64,000 nucleotides of DNA from Burkholderiaceae bacterium. GTDB lineage: Bacteria > Pseudomonadota > Gammaproteobacteria > Burkholderiales > Burkholderiaceae_D. How positions within the stretch are numbered: position 1 is the first letter of the stretch; each line of letters starts with the position of its first letter. The translations under genes and the position numbers were made by a program. Shown here one piece after another: positions 18,700-28,743 of this stretch. The stretch covers positions 1 to 64,000 of the forward strand of contig VERA01000003.1 of the NCBI GenBank assembly GCA_018882935.1, read 5' to 3'. The notes under the pieces were generated by a model, which was given only the letters and a program-made list of their open reading frames with translations, did no database searches and was not told the DNA's origin.

Positions 18700-20799
18700 A
18701 TGACACACACACTGCTGCTTGAATTACTTACTGAAGAGCTACCACCCAAGGCGCTGGCGCGGCTTGGGGAGTCCTTTGCTACACTGATCCGTGACGGTCT
18801 GGCCGCGCGTGATTTTCTCGAAGCGGGTGCGGTAGCGACTGCCTACGCGACACCGCGCAGACTTGCCGTGCACGTTACCGCCGTACGCAGCGCATCGCCT
18901 GACAAGCCGATTCGCGAAAAAGTTTTACCCGTCAGCGTCGCGCTCGACAAAGACGGTAATGCCAGCGCGCCGCTGCAAAAAAAATTAGCCGCCTTAGCGT
19001 CGCAGGCTGGTCGCGAAAGTATTCAACTGGCCGAGCTTGAGCGTGCTGGCGATGGCAAAGCGGAGAGTCTTTTTTTCAGCTACACCGCGCCGGGTCAGGC
19101 ACTCGCCGCTGGTCTTCAGGCGACACTTGAAGAAAGTATTGGCAAGTTACCGATACCAAAGCTGATGAGCTATCAGCGCCCCGACGGCGAGACAGTTCAG
19201 TTTGTACGGCCTGTGCACGGGTTACTCGCACTGCTTGATGATCAAGTAGTACCTCTATCGATACTCGGGCTTCAGTCTGACCGCACCACGCTCGGCCATC
19301 GGTTCTTATCCGGGAAATCGCTGCTGACGATTCCGACCGCCGATCACTATGTAGATATCCTGCGTGAGCAGGGTAAAGTGATTGCATCCTTCGATCAACG
19401 TAAACAAACCATTCATAGCGATTTGCTCGCTGCTGCCGGTGATGATGACATCCTGATGCCGCCGGCGCTGTTGGATGAAGTGACTGCACTGGTCGAGTGG
19501 CCGGTGGTTTACGCATGTAAATTCGATGATGAGTTTCTGGCGGTACCACAGGAATGTTTGATTCTTACCATGCAAACCAATCAGAAGTATTTTGCGCTGA
19601 CCGATAAAGCCGGCAAGCTGCGTTCGCGTTTTCTGATTGTCTCCAATATTCAAACGCCTGATCCGACCAATATCATCCGCGGCAATGAACGGGTGATTCG
19701 CCCGCGCTTGTCTGACGCAAAATTCTTTTTTGAACAAGATAGAAAGCGGCCCTTGCACGACCGCATCAGCGGCTTGGGTTCGGTGGTCTATCACAATAAG
19801 CTAGGCTCGCAAGCGGAGCGTAATGGGCGAGTTGTCGCACTAGCGGTGGCAATCGCCAAGTCGCTGGGTGCCGATGCTCAACTTGCAGAGCGCGCCGCGC
19901 TGCTATCGAAAGCAGATCTGCTGACCGACATGGTGGGCGAATTTCCCGAGCTGCAAGGAGTGATGGGCACCTACTATGCGCGCCATGATGGTGAGCATGA
20001 CGAGGTGGCGACAGCCATTGGCGAGCATTACCAACCAAGATTTGCGGGTGACGCTTTGCCTTCAACGCGCACAGGTACCATCGTTGCGCTGGCCGACAAA
20101 TTAGAGACGCTGGTGGGTATATGGGGAATTGGTCTGGCGCCCACCGGCGACAAAGACCCATTTGCTCTGCGTCGGCATGCGCTCGGTATCTTGCGTATGC
20201 TGATCGAGCAACAATTGAATCTGTCGCTATCACATCTGCTGGCGCTCGCAGCCGAGCCGTTCAAAGGAAATACTCACTTCGCCTCGCCTGTTAATGAGGT
20301 GATCGTTTTCCTGCATGACCGTTTGCGAGGCTTGTTACGTGATCGAGGCTACTCGCAAGATACCGTTGAAGCAGTTGTTTCTCAGGCACCGGATCGCTTG
20401 GACGACATTATCAAGCGTCTGGATGCAGTAAAAGCATTTTCAGCGCTACCGGAATCTCAATCGCTCGCTGCTGCCAACAAGCGTATCACCAATATTCTCA
20501 AGAAAAATGAGCATGCGCTCGGCGAGATCAACCCGGCACTGTTGCACGAAGCGGCTGAGCAGCGGCTGTTTGGTGCGCTGACGGATACGCGCAGCGAGGT
20601 GGATAAAGCATTCGCCGCCGGCGACTTCAGCGCGACTTTGAAAGCACTCGCCGCGCTACGCGACGATGTGGATGCATTTTTTAATGATGTGATGGTGATG
20701 GCTGAAGATACCTCGCTCCGAAACAACCGCCTCTCATTACTGAGCACCTTGCACAGCATGATGAACCGTGTTGCTGACATTTCCAAATTGGCCACCTGA
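18700..20799 (+). CDS. glyS: glycyl-tRNA synthetase beta subunit
   Basis: GlyS is the tRNA-binding and editing-like subunit of bacterial GlyRS. The 699-residue protein begins [15 protein letters not shown], the family's standard start, and contains [50 protein letters not shown] and an HD-like region near [22 protein letters not shown]-terminal DALR anticodon-binding domain closes it (about 590-690). Length and motifs are normal, with no frameshift. Confidence 0.97.
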   Translation: MTHTLLLELLTEELPPKALARLGESFATLIRDGLAARDFLEAGAVATAYATPRRLAVHVTAVRSASPDKPIREKVLPVSVALDKDGNASAPLQKKLAALASQAGRESIQLAELERAGDGKAESLFFSYTAPGQALAAGLQATLEESIGKLPIPKLMSYQRPDGETVQFVRPVHGLLALLDDQVVPLSILGLQSDRTTLGHRFLSGKSLLTIPTADHYVDILREQGKVIASFDQRKQTIHSDLLAAAGDDDILMPPALLDEVTALVEWPVVYACKFDDEFLAVPQECLILTMQTNQKYFALTDKAGKLRSRFLIVSNIQTPDPTNIIRGNERVIRPRLSDAKFFFEQDRKRPLHDRISGLGSVVYHNKLGSQAERNGRVVALAVAIAKSLGADAQLAERAALLSKADLLTDMVGEFPELQGVMGTYYARHDGEHDEVATAIGEHYQPRFAGDALPSTRTGTIVALADKLETLVGIWGIGLAPTGDKDPFALRRHALGILRMLIEQQLNLSLSHLLALAAEPFKGNTHFASPVNEVIVFLHDRLRGLLRDRGYSQDTVEAVVSQAPDRLDDIIKRLDAVKAFSALPESQSLAAANKRITNILKKNEHALGEINPALLHEAAEQRLFGALTDTRSEVDKAFAAGDFSATLKALAALRDDVDAFFNDVMVMAEDTSLRNNRLSLLSTLHSMMNRVADISKLAT

Positions 20800-20809
20800 C
20801 GCATCTCAT

Positions 20810-21415
20810 ATGCATACACAAAAAAAGCTGGTGATTCTGGATCGCGACGGGGTAATCAATTTTGATTCTGATGAATACATCAAATCGCCCACGGAATGGC
20901 GAGCGATTCCGGGTTCACTGGAAGCGATCGCGCGCCTGAACCAAAACGGCTATCAGGTAGCGATTGCCACCAACCAGCAGGCTGTTGCGCGCGGACTGAT
21001 CGATGTGCGGATGTTGAATACGATTCATCAGAAGCTGCATTTATCAGCGCTGGCAGTTGGGGCGCATATCAACGCAATTTTCTTCTGTCCTCATGCGGTT
21101 GACGAGTTCTGTGACTGCCGTAAACCGCGTCCAGGTATGCTGACCGCTATTGGTAAACGTTTTGGTGTCAGCCTTAAAGGTGTGCCGATGGTGGGCGACG
21201 CGCTACGCGATATGCAAGCAGCTTTCGAGGTCGGTTGCGCGCCGTATCTGGTTCGCACCGGGAAAGGAGAAAAGACGCTTGCAACCGGTGGCCTGCCGCC
21301 CGGGACCCAAGTGTTCAATAATCTTGCCTCGGTTGTGGAGCAACTGCTTCATACCGCGCAGCTCGCTAGCGAAACTACTGACATTGCCCGTGCGGCGCTG
21401 ATACAAAAGCGCTAG
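20810..21415 (+). CDS. gmhB: D-glycero-beta-D-manno-heptose 1,7-bisphosphate 7-phosphatase GmhB
   Basis: A HAD-superfamily phosphatase in the ADP-heptose pathway for the LPS inner core. The 201 residues show the HAD motif I LDRDGVIN (Asp11 nucleophile, Asp13 acid), ATNQQAV, the structural zinc site CPHAVDEFCDCRKPRPG and the last motif MVGDALRDMQAA. The ATG at 20810 is chosen over an upstream in-frame start lying inside glyS. plsC follows 44 bp later, the usual glyS-gmhB-plsC order of beta-proteobacteria. Confidence 0.94.
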   Translation: MHTQKKLVILDRDGVINFDSDEYIKSPTEWRAIPGSLEAIARLNQNGYQVAIATNQQAVARGLIDVRMLNTIHQKLHLSALAVGAHINAIFFCPHAVDEFCDCRKPRPGMLTAIGKRFGVSLKGVPMVGDALRDMQAAFEVGCAPYLVRTGKGEKTLATGGLPPGTQVFNNLASVVEQLLHTAQLASETTDIARAALIQKR

Positions 21416-21459
21416 ATCGTGGCGCTTCGCTTTAACGTACCTGCTTCTCTCAATAGGCC

Positions 21460-22194
21460 ATGACCCGCCCGCTGCTGTTTATCCGCTCGCTGCTATTTGC
21501 TATCCTGATCGTGATCGCGACCGTGATCTGGGCAATCGGCTGCTTTGGCTTCGTACTGCTACCGTACCGGCAGCGTTACTGGATGATCATCCGCTGGAAT
21601 GTATTCATCTGCTACGCCGCGAAGTATGTGTGCGGTATTCATTGGCAGGTGAAGGGTTTTGATAATCTGCCTGATGCGCCGGTGATCTTGTTATCCAAGC
21701 ACCAATCAGCGTGGGAGACAATTTTCTATTGCTGGTTGATGCCACGCCCGATGATCTTTGTTTTCAAGAAATCACTGCTGTACATTCCTTTCTTCGGCTG
21801 GGGATTAGCGATGCTACGAATGATTGCGATTGATCGCAGTCGTGGCCGTGAAGCGATGACGCAAGTGATTGAAACAGGCAAGCAGCGGCTGGATGACGGG
21901 CAATGGGTAATCATGTTTCCGGAAGGAACCCGTACCGCGGTGGGTAGTCAGGGCAAGTACAAAAGCGGTGGCGCCATTCTCGCCATCGGCACCGACACCC
22001 CGGTAGTACCGATCGCGGTCAACTCGGGAGATTGCTGGCCGCGCAATGCATTTATTAAAAAACCCGGTACCATCACTGTATCGATTGGCGCGCCGATCTC
22101 GCCACAAGGCCTGACTGCGGGCCAGCTGATGGAGAAGGTCGAGCATTGGATAGAATCCGAGATGCGGGTGATTACACCCGGCGCTTACGCGTAA
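21460..22194 (+). CDS. plsC: 1-acyl-sn-glycerol-3-phosphate acyltransferase PlsC
   Basis: PlsC turns lysophosphatidate into phosphatidate at the inner membrane, two steps after glycerol-3-phosphate acylation by PlsY. The 244-residue protein has an N-terminal membrane helix (about 8-33) and the acyltransferase fold. The catalytic motif reads HQSAWE, so the usual HX4D has Glu in the last place, as in other beta-proteobacterial homologues. FPEGTR and VVPIAVNSG are normal. The metallopeptidase gene starts five bases after its stop. Confidence 0.93.
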   Translation: MTRPLLFIRSLLFAILIVIATVIWAIGCFGFVLLPYRQRYWMIIRWNVFICYAAKYVCGIHWQVKGFDNLPDAPVILLSKHQSAWETIFYCWLMPRPMIFVFKKSLLYIPFFGWGLAMLRMIAIDRSRGREAMTQVIETGKQRLDDGQWVIMFPEGTRTAVGSQGKYKSGGAILAIGTDTPVVPIAVNSGDCWPRNAFIKKPGTITVSIGAPISPQGLTAGQLMEKVEHWIESEMRVITPGAYA

Positions 22195-22199
22195 TAGGT

Positions 22200-23072
22200 A
22201 TGCTGCTGAGACTGCTGATGACGTTTACCCGATTCTTCAAAAAACGAACCCCTGACCCCAACCAGCTCTCACTGGAGGCGCTTTTCAGCGATAGCGCCAC
22301 TGCATCACCTGCCGCCTCGACCGTACCCGATACGCCTATTCCTGCCGGGCACCGACGTATTCAGCTCGATAATCTCAATCTTGATTATCGGCTCATACGG
22401 TCAAAGCGAAAGACCATCGGGTTTTTGATTGATGACGAAGGCTTACGCGTTAGCGCGCCGCGCTGGATCACGATCAATGAAATTGAAGGCGCTATTGCGA
22501 GCAAGCAGCAATGGATTTTCCGAAAGATCAATGAACAGCGCGAGCGCTCGGTTCGACGCTTGCAGCCCGCGATGGTTTGGCGCGATGGTGCAACCCTACC
22601 GTATTTGGGTGATGAGATCACCTTGCGCATCGCTGATTCTGCCAATCTCAGCGGCGCTTTCTTTAATGCGCAAACGCGCGAGCTGCATCTGAGCTTGCCT
22701 AGCCCAGCCAGTGAGCAGCAGCTGAAAGATCGTGTGCAAGGCTGGCTGCAGAGCGAGGCAAAGCGGATATTTGCTGAGCGGCTGACGATCTATGCCGAAA
22801 AACTCGGCGTGCACTACAAGAGCTTTGCGCTATCTTCTGCGTCGACCCAATGGGGCTCTTGTACAGCCGATGGAAAAATCCGGCTGAACTGGCGCCTGAT
22901 GCATTTTGCGCTACCCAATATCGACTATGTGGTCACCCATGAGCTATGTCATCTGCGCGAGATGAATCATGGACCGCAATTTTGGGCAACGGTGCAATCC
23001 GTATTTCCTGAATTTGAGCTAGCGCGCAAGACGCTGCGTGATCATGAACCGGCATTGCTGCCAAAATTTTAA
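22200..23072 (+). CDS. YgjP-type (DUF45) zinc metallopeptidase
   Basis: A 290-residue protein of the YgjP/SprT-like M48-related group, function unknown. Residues about 75-285 form the domain, with TQWGSC, LNWRLMHFALPNIDYVVTHELCHLREMNHGPQFW: the HELCH zinc motif and a third His in NHGPQFW. The first 70 residues are a basic, Pro/Ser-rich leader with no clear domain. The ATG at 22200 follows plsC by five bases; an in-frame TTG inside plsC and an ATG at 22218 are alternatives. Confidence 0.88.
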   Translation: MLLRLLMTFTRFFKKRTPDPNQLSLEALFSDSATASPAASTVPDTPIPAGHRRIQLDNLNLDYRLIRSKRKTIGFLIDDEGLRVSAPRWITINEIEGAIASKQQWIFRKINEQRERSVRRLQPAMVWRDGATLPYLGDEITLRIADSANLSGAFFNAQTRELHLSLPSPASEQQLKDRVQGWLQSEAKRIFAERLTIYAEKLGVHYKSFALSSASTQWGSCTADGKIRLNWRLMHFALPNIDYVVTHELCHLREMNHGPQFWATVQSVFPEFELARKTLRDHEPALLPKF

Positions 23073-23157
23073 AAGCCGGATTCGTCTAAGCTCTGCAGAA
23101 CATTGCTGCACGACCAAGCTGGCGAACTGCGGTAGAGACCGCTGCTGTCATGCGAGA

Positions 23158-23928
23158 TCAGGGCGCTAGCAAGCGCGCCAACCCGACAAATTCCTCCAGA
23201 CTGAGGGTCTCTGGCCGCGCTTGAGGATCAACACCTGCGGCTACGAGTTGGCGCTCGTTGAACAAGCTACCCAAGCTATTTCTGATGACCTTCCGGCGCT
23301 GCGAAAAAGCAGTCGTGACTACTTGCTCAAGAAGATGCTGCTCACACGCGAGCGGCTGCGCTATCGGTATCATGCGAACGATCGCTGAATCGACTTTGGG
23401 CTGTGGCTCAAATGCCTGTGGCGGAACGAAGAACAGCAGGCTCATCTGGTATCGCCATTGCAGCATCACCGACAGCCTGCCGTAATCACGGCCTCCGGGC
23501 TGCGCAACCATGCGCTCAACTACCTCTTTTTGCAGCATGAAGTGCTGATCAGCGACGACCTGGGCATACTGCGCCAAGTGAAACAACAAAGGGGTAGAGA
23601 TGTTGTACGGTAAATTACCGACGATGCGCAGCTTACGCTGATCCGTTCGAATGTGATCAAATTCAAACTGCAGCGCATCGCCGGCATGAATATACAGCGG
23701 CTTGGCTGCAAAATTCTTTTCCAGCAGCGAGATCAGATCTCGATCGAGTTCAACCACATGCAGCTCGCGCAACTGCGCCAGCAATAGCTCGGTCATGGCA
23801 CCTTTACCAGGGCCGATTTCAACCATGCAATCATCCGCAGACGGCGCAATCGCCGCGATAATCTGTTGAAGTACGCTGGCGTCGTGCAGGAAATTTTGTC
23901 CGAATCGTTTCTTCGGCAGGTGTTTCAT
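23158..23928 (-). CDS. rsmA: 16S rRNA (adenine1518/1519-N6)-dimethyltransferase RsmA
   Basis: RsmA (KsgA) dimethylates two adjacent adenines in helix 45 of 16S rRNA. The 256 residues include [11 protein letters not shown], the SAM motif [30 protein letters not shown] and the catalytic NLPYNIS. Its ATG overlaps the pdxA stop by four bases, continuing the lptD-surA-pdxA-rsmA operon. The next gene downstream is convergent (the YgjP-type protein), with an 85-bp gap holding nothing I recognise. Confidence 0.97.
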   Translation of the reverse strand: MKHLPKKRFGQNFLHDASVLQQIIAAIAPSADDCMVEIGPGKGAMTELLLAQLRELHVVELDRDLISLLEKNFAAKPLYIHAGDALQFEFDHIRTDQRKLRIVGNLPYNISTPLLFHLAQYAQVVADQHFMLQKEVVERMVAQPGGRDYGRLSVMLQWRYQMSLLFFVPPQAFEPQPKVDSAIVRMIPIAQPLACEQHLLEQVVTTAFSQRRKVIRNSLGSLFNERQLVAAGVDPQARPETLSLEEFVGLARLLAP

Positions 23929-24926
23929 TGGCTAGCGCGCACCATTTGGCATGCCACCCGGATCGCCTCTCGCATACTGGTCGGGTCCGCATGACCTAAC
24001 CCCGCAGCAGCAAGATCCAAGGCTGTACCATGATCGACCGATGTACGAATAATCGGCAAACCCAGTGTGATGTTCACGCCATGGCCAAAGGTCGCATACT
24101 TGAGAACCGGTAAGCCTTGGTCGTGATACATCGCCAGTACGCAATCGGCATCATCTAAAAATCTGGGTTGAAATAAGGTATCTGCAGGATGAGGTCCGCT
24201 GACCTGCCAGCCTCGTTCACGCGCACGTTCGATAGCCGGCGAGATTTGCTCAATCTCCTCTCGGCCAAGATACCCGCCCTCGCCCGCATGAGGATTCAGA
24301 CCGGTTACCAGAATACGAGGCTCGGCTATACCGAAGCGCGTCGTCAGATCATGATGCAGTATTGAAATCGTCGCCAATAAATGTTCAGTAGTAATGGCGG
24401 CTGGCACGTCTACCAAGGCCAGATGCGTCGTCGCCAGCGCAACACGCAGCGCACCATCATCGGTATCGCCCGCCAACATCATCACCACATGATCAGTGCC
24501 GGTGCGCTCCGCAAAGTACTCGGTATGGCCGGTAAATGGATGACCCGCGTCATTGATCGTACGCTTTTGAACCGGCGCCGTAACGATGGCATCAACCGTC
24601 CCGGCTACTGCCGCATCGATCGCCTGATCAAGCATGGCAAGCACTGCATGGCCGTTGCGTGCATCTAACTGACCTGGGCGGGGTGCTGCCGCGAGCGGCG
24701 AATCGAGCACACAGATCATGTTTTGGTGCAGCGTCAGCTCTGCAGCAGACTGAACGGTTCGCAGCACGCGGCCAGGCGCAATCAGGCTACCCAAGGCTTT
24801 CATCTGCGACGCATCACCCACCAGCAAGCAATCGGCATCGCCAACCTCGAGCGCGGCACGAAGCGCGATTTCCGGCCCGATACCGGCTGGCTCGCCGCAA
24901 GTAATCGCGATGCGCGGTCGGCTCAT
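23925..24926 (-). CDS. pdxA: 4-hydroxythreonine-4-phosphate dehydrogenase PdxA
   Basis: PdxA oxidises 4-phosphohydroxy-L-threonine in the DXP-dependent pyridoxal phosphate pathway. The 333-residue enzyme has [12 protein letters not shown] at the start and three metal-binding histidines in [19 protein letters not shown] and [31 protein letters not shown] is also typical. It begins 15 bp after surA and overlaps rsmA. Confidence 0.97.
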   Translation of the reverse strand: MSRPRIAITCGEPAGIGPEIALRAALEVGDADCLLVGDASQMKALGSLIAPGRVLRTVQSAAELTLHQNMICVLDSPLAAAPRPGQLDARNGHAVLAMLDQAIDAAVAGTVDAIVTAPVQKRTINDAGHPFTGHTEYFAERTGTDHVVMMLAGDTDDGALRVALATTHLALVDVPAAITTEHLLATISILHHDLTTRFGIAEPRILVTGLNPHAGEGGYLGREEIEQISPAIERARERGWQVSGPHPADTLFQPRFLDDADCVLAMYHDQGLPVLKYATFGHGVNITLGLPIIRTSVDHGTALDLAAAGLGHADPTSMREAIRVACQMVRASQ

Positions 24927-24941
24927 GATGAACTGTCCGTA

Positions 24942-26291
24942 TTATCGAGCTGCGTCATCTACACGGTATTCGACATAGGCCCGATCACGTAGCTGCCGCA
25001 ACCAATCCTCATAGGCCTCTTCCAGCTTTTGCTCGCGCAAAGCCTGCCGCGCTACCAAACGCTGGCGCTCGCGAGAGATCGCCTCGGATTTGCGTTCAAG
25101 TACCTCGATCAGGTGAAAGCCAAATGGCGACTCAATCGGCGGGCTGATCTCACCGGGTTTCAGTGAATTCATGGCGCGCTCGAACTCGGGCACGGTATCA
25201 CCCGGATAAATCCAACCAAGGTCGCCGCCCTTGCTCGCCGAGCCATCATTGGAATAGAGCCGCGCCAAGTCTTCAAACGTCGCAGCATCATTTTCAAGTC
25301 GCGCCTTGAGCTCAATCAGCTTACGACGAGCCTCGGCCGCAGATACAATTTGATTCACCTTGATCAGAATATGGCGAGCGCGCGTTTGCTGCACTGTGTT
25401 GCCAGCGCCGGTATTTGCACCACCTGTCACGCGCCGACCCACCAGCTTCAGCACATGAAAGCCATTGGCGCTACGCACAAGCGGCGCCAGCTCGCCATCC
25501 TTCAGCTTATCCACTGCCTCGACAAACAGTTGCGGTAGTCGTGCCTGACTACGCCAGCCAAGCTCGCCGCCGCTTAATGCATCACCCGCGTCCGAGAAAG
25601 TTGCCGCCACCTTGGCGAACTCAGCGCCTGATTTAATCTGCTCTATCGCCTGCTCGGCACGTTTTTTACGGTCGGCGATCTGCTGTGCCGAAGCATTTTC
25701 AGGCACCCGCACTAATATTTGCGCAATACTGAGCTCTTGCAGTGTGTCTGTATTACGGGCGTTGTTAGAGGCCAGGAAGCTGTCGATCTCTGATTCGGTA
25801 ATTTGAAGTTTGTTGTCAACCTCACGCTCTCGCAAGCGCTGTAGTGTAATTTCTTCACGAATCTCGTCTCGGAAACGGGCAAACGAAACACCGTCACGCT
25901 CGAGCTGGTCACGCAACGCCTGTACCGAAATACTATTTTGCTCTGCAATTCTTGCGACTGCGCGATCGAGCATCGCATCATCAACCCGAATACCGAGGTC
26001 CCGGGCCAGTTGCATTTGCGCGCGATTAATAATAAGCCGCTCAAGTAATTGCTTTTGCAGGATCTCGCGCTGAGGCAGCTGCATGTTTTGCCGGCGCATA
26101 CGCTGCTCAACAATCTGTATGCGATTGTTTAACTCTCTCATCGTTATGACGTCGGTATTGACTACCGCAACAATGGCATCGACGAGCACTGGCTGACGAG
26201 CAGTACGTGTACTTTTGTCTTGTGGCTGCGCAGTCGATGCGATCAGCAGCAGCATGACCGGCGCGAGATACCGGTACCGTGAAAGAATCAT
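24942..26291 (-). CDS. surA: periplasmic peptidyl-prolyl isomerase and chaperone SurA
   Basis: SurA escorts unfolded outer-membrane proteins, LptD among them, through the periplasm. From the ATG at 26291 the protein is 449 residues: a signal peptide (MILSRYRYLAPVMLLLIAS, cleavage near residue 20), an N-terminal chaperone domain (VDAIVAVVNTDVITMREL) and two parvulin domains (about 180-275 and 300-395, with GGELGW and KGGDLGWIYPGD). A C-terminal helix follows. An ATG nine codons upstream (26318) is possible but gives a less typical signal peptide. It is encoded just after its main client lptD. Confidence 0.95.
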   Translation of the reverse strand: MILSRYRYLAPVMLLLIASTAQPQDKSTRTARQPVLVDAIVAVVNTDVITMRELNNRIQIVEQRMRRQNMQLPQREILQKQLLERLIINRAQMQLARDLGIRVDDAMLDRAVARIAEQNSISVQALRDQLERDGVSFARFRDEIREEITLQRLREREVDNKLQITESEIDSFLASNNARNTDTLQELSIAQILVRVPENASAQQIADRKKRAEQAIEQIKSGAEFAKVAATFSDAGDALSGGELGWRSQARLPQLFVEAVDKLKDGELAPLVRSANGFHVLKLVGRRVTGGANTGAGNTVQQTRARHILIKVNQIVSAAEARRKLIELKARLENDAATFEDLARLYSNDGSASKGGDLGWIYPGDTVPEFERAMNSLKPGEISPPIESPFGFHLIEVLERKSEAISRERQRLVARQALREQKLEEAYEDWLRQLRDRAYVEYRVDDAAR

Positions 26292-26375
26292 TTTTGGTAT
26301 GCGTTGAAAGATGATCATAACGATAAGTTGGAAAATATTCGCGAGACAGCGCGTGTGTTAAAAAATGACACCGCG

Positions 26376-28631
26376 TTAGCGCGCCGGCGTCACAGGCTGA
26401 CCCAGCGACTGATAGCCAGGAATATTGAAGCGCAGTGCCTGCATGGGGTTGGTTCCCAGTGATGACAAACCATTGAACTCGAGTTGCAGGAAGATTGTGG
26501 TGTTGGTAGTACTGGTTGCAGTCGGTACACGCTGGCTGACCAAACGGAAAATCCAGCAATCGGCTTGATGCTCGACACCAAGCAAGGATTGACCGACGCG
26601 ATTTTCGTCGAGCAAGTAGTTAATGCGGCCCACGCCATACCAGCGCGGCGCTATCGGCCACTGACCCGAGAGATCGACGAGCTCGTACTTGGTGTTGGGA
26701 ATATCGGCCAAGTTACGAGAATCTCTGCGGTACTGAACATTCAATACCTTTAACGGCTCTGGTTGCCAGTACACGCCGAAATTAACACGATTGATCTCAC
26801 CACGCTGCTGGTTATACTGAAAATTGGCATCTAGCCGCGTCTCTCGAGTAACGCGCCCGGTCGCCAATAACAATACATCTGATTTCTCGCCCGAATTGAC
26901 AGCCGGATCGGTACCCAGCCCAACCCGAGGCTGCGAAAAGTTAAAGCGCTGAGCGATCGCCATCCGCAGACGCTCGGCGCCGTCACTTTCGAGATAGCGT
27001 GAGGTCATTGCCAGTGTCAGCTGGTTGGCATCGCCGATACGGTCATTACCGATAAAACGATTTTCGCGAAACATCATGCCGTAACTGAGATCAGCAATGG
27101 TTGAATCAAAGTTCGGGTAAAGACCACCATTCTGCTGCACATACGAGGTATAGGTGTAGTACGCCCGTGGCTCAAGCGTTTGTATCGCATCCCGACCAAA
27201 AAAACTGGCACTACGCTCGAACAGCAATCCTGAGTCGAGAGAAAACGTAGGCACAATACGACTGGGTGCCGTCATGGTCGAATTCGCGACCTGGTTCAGA
27301 TTGTAGTAAGTGGCATGTGCGGACAGACTTGGCACAATAAAAGAGCCTGGTGTGCGCAAGTAGTCATAGCTTACCCGTGGATTAACGACAAGGCGGTCGC
27401 CCTGCACTGCCGTGGGGTGTGAAAAATTAGTGTACTGGTAGCCAACGTTGACATTGAACCCGTTATCGTTGAAATCGGAGTAATTCAAGTTCAGCTGCGG
27501 TAACCGCGCATACGGAATACCGATTGGCGCATTCCGGTCTTGCAGTACTTGGAAATCGGCCAGTTGCAAGGTGCCGCTCCATGGTCCGCCGGCGCTGTAT
27601 GACATGGTAGCCACCTGTGACAGCAACCTGCGATTGATACCAGGACGGTCAAACACATGGCTGAACGGAAAGTCTCTCGCGTAGTCATTATCCGAGACTG
27701 CATTGTAATCAACAGCTAAACCAACGCCGGGATACAGATTTTGATTATGACGTGCACTGACAGCGTACCGACTGCGGTTTGCGTAATCGGCGTCGTTCAT
27801 GAACTCGAAACGAGTTTCACCCGCAAACTCACGCTCCAGATACCGTGCGTCGGCACCAAGCATCAGACCACGGGTCGACATGAACCGCGGGAACAGCGTT
27901 AGATCACGGTTTGGCGCAATATCCCAGTAATAAGGAACGGTCAGCTGAAGACCGGTATTGGTCGAGGTAGTGAGCGTTGGCGCCAGAAAGCCTGATTTTC
28001 TACCCTCGGTCAATGGAAAAGAAATGCTTGGTGTGCCGGCCACCGGCACACCCTTGAACACCAGCACGGCGTTGCGGGCTTGTCCGATACCCGCGCCATC
28101 ATCCAGAGTCAGCTTACTGGTTTTTAAATACCAGTCAGGATCAGGTCCGTTACAGGTGGTGTAGACCCCATTGGAAATAGTCGCTACATCTTCGGATTCG
28201 AAGTCAATACGCTCGGCATGGCCTTGTGCGTTTCGCTTCAGTAAGCGGTAGACGATACTGTCCATGTAGCCGATGCCGGTGTCCAGCTTCAGCTTCAGTG
28301 TATTGCCATTAAAACGGTCACCGGCACGCAAGACTCTCACGTCGCCATCTGCCTCGACTCTGTCATCAATAATGTCGTAATACACCTGATTCGCATTGAC
28401 CACTGTTTGGCCACGCGTCACCTCTACTTGCCGCTGTAACCGAACCTCGCGATCGGGACGTCCGGTGAGTTGCTCTCCTTCGATGATCGTTGGCGCATCG
28501 TCCTGACTGAGCTTGTCTGCCAACCAATTCTGCTGTGCATGTCCCGGGCGAGCGAACACAGCGAGTACACACGCGGCCAGCGCGGTACGCAGAAAAAATT
28601 GGCAAGAAGCGGAGTTGGATCGCCGGATCAT
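26376..28631 (-). CDS. lptD: LPS-assembly outer-membrane protein LptD
   Basis: LptD is the 26-strand barrel that, with LptE, inserts lipopolysaccharide into the outer leaflet. The 751-residue precursor has a signal peptide (cleavage after PGHA, about residue 32), a periplasmic LptA-like jellyroll (about 45-180, e.g. EADGDVRVLRAGD), and a barrel (about 200-751) with alternating beta strands. Mature-chain cysteines are Cys160 (VYTTCNGPD) and Cys692 (HQADCWIF). That allows one interdomain disulfide, whereas E. coli uses four cysteines. It is divergent from amgK across a 112-bp gap. Confidence 0.95.
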   Translation of the reverse strand: MIRRSNSASCQFFLRTALAACVLAVFARPGHAQQNWLADKLSQDDAPTIIEGEQLTGRPDREVRLQRQVEVTRGQTVVNANQVYYDIIDDRVEADGDVRVLRAGDRFNGNTLKLKLDTGIGYMDSIVYRLLKRNAQGHAERIDFESEDVATISNGVYTTCNGPDPDWYLKTSKLTLDDGAGIGQARNAVLVFKGVPVAGTPSISFPLTEGRKSGFLAPTLTTSTNTGLQLTVPYYWDIAPNRDLTLFPRFMSTRGLMLGADARYLEREFAGETRFEFMNDADYANRSRYAVSARHNQNLYPGVGLAVDYNAVSDNDYARDFPFSHVFDRPGINRRLLSQVATMSYSAGGPWSGTLQLADFQVLQDRNAPIGIPYARLPQLNLNYSDFNDNGFNVNVGYQYTNFSHPTAVQGDRLVVNPRVSYDYLRTPGSFIVPSLSAHATYYNLNQVANSTMTAPSRIVPTFSLDSGLLFERSASFFGRDAIQTLEPRAYYTYTSYVQQNGGLYPNFDSTIADLSYGMMFRENRFIGNDRIGDANQLTLAMTSRYLESDGAERLRMAIAQRFNFSQPRVGLGTDPAVNSGEKSDVLLLATGRVTRETRLDANFQYNQQRGEINRVNFGVYWQPEPLKVLNVQYRRDSRNLADIPNTKYELVDLSGQWPIAPRWYGVGRINYLLDENRVGQSLLGVEHQADCWIFRLVSQRVPTATSTTNTTIFLQLEFNGLSSLGTNPMQALRFNIPGYQSLGQPVTPAR

Positions 28632-28743
28632 GGGGGCAAATTCAGTGTTAGGCGCCGCCGGCGCGTGGCGAATCCATTATTATAGGGGAACTCGTTAGCC
28701 GCCCAAGCCCCGATGGCGGCGGAGTTTCGCAACCTCGCCCGCG

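Noticed and set aside
21694..21720. PlsC catalytic Asp replaced by Glu as a sign of inactivity
   Set aside because: HQSAWE is the usual form in beta-proteobacterial PlsC and FPEGTR is intact.
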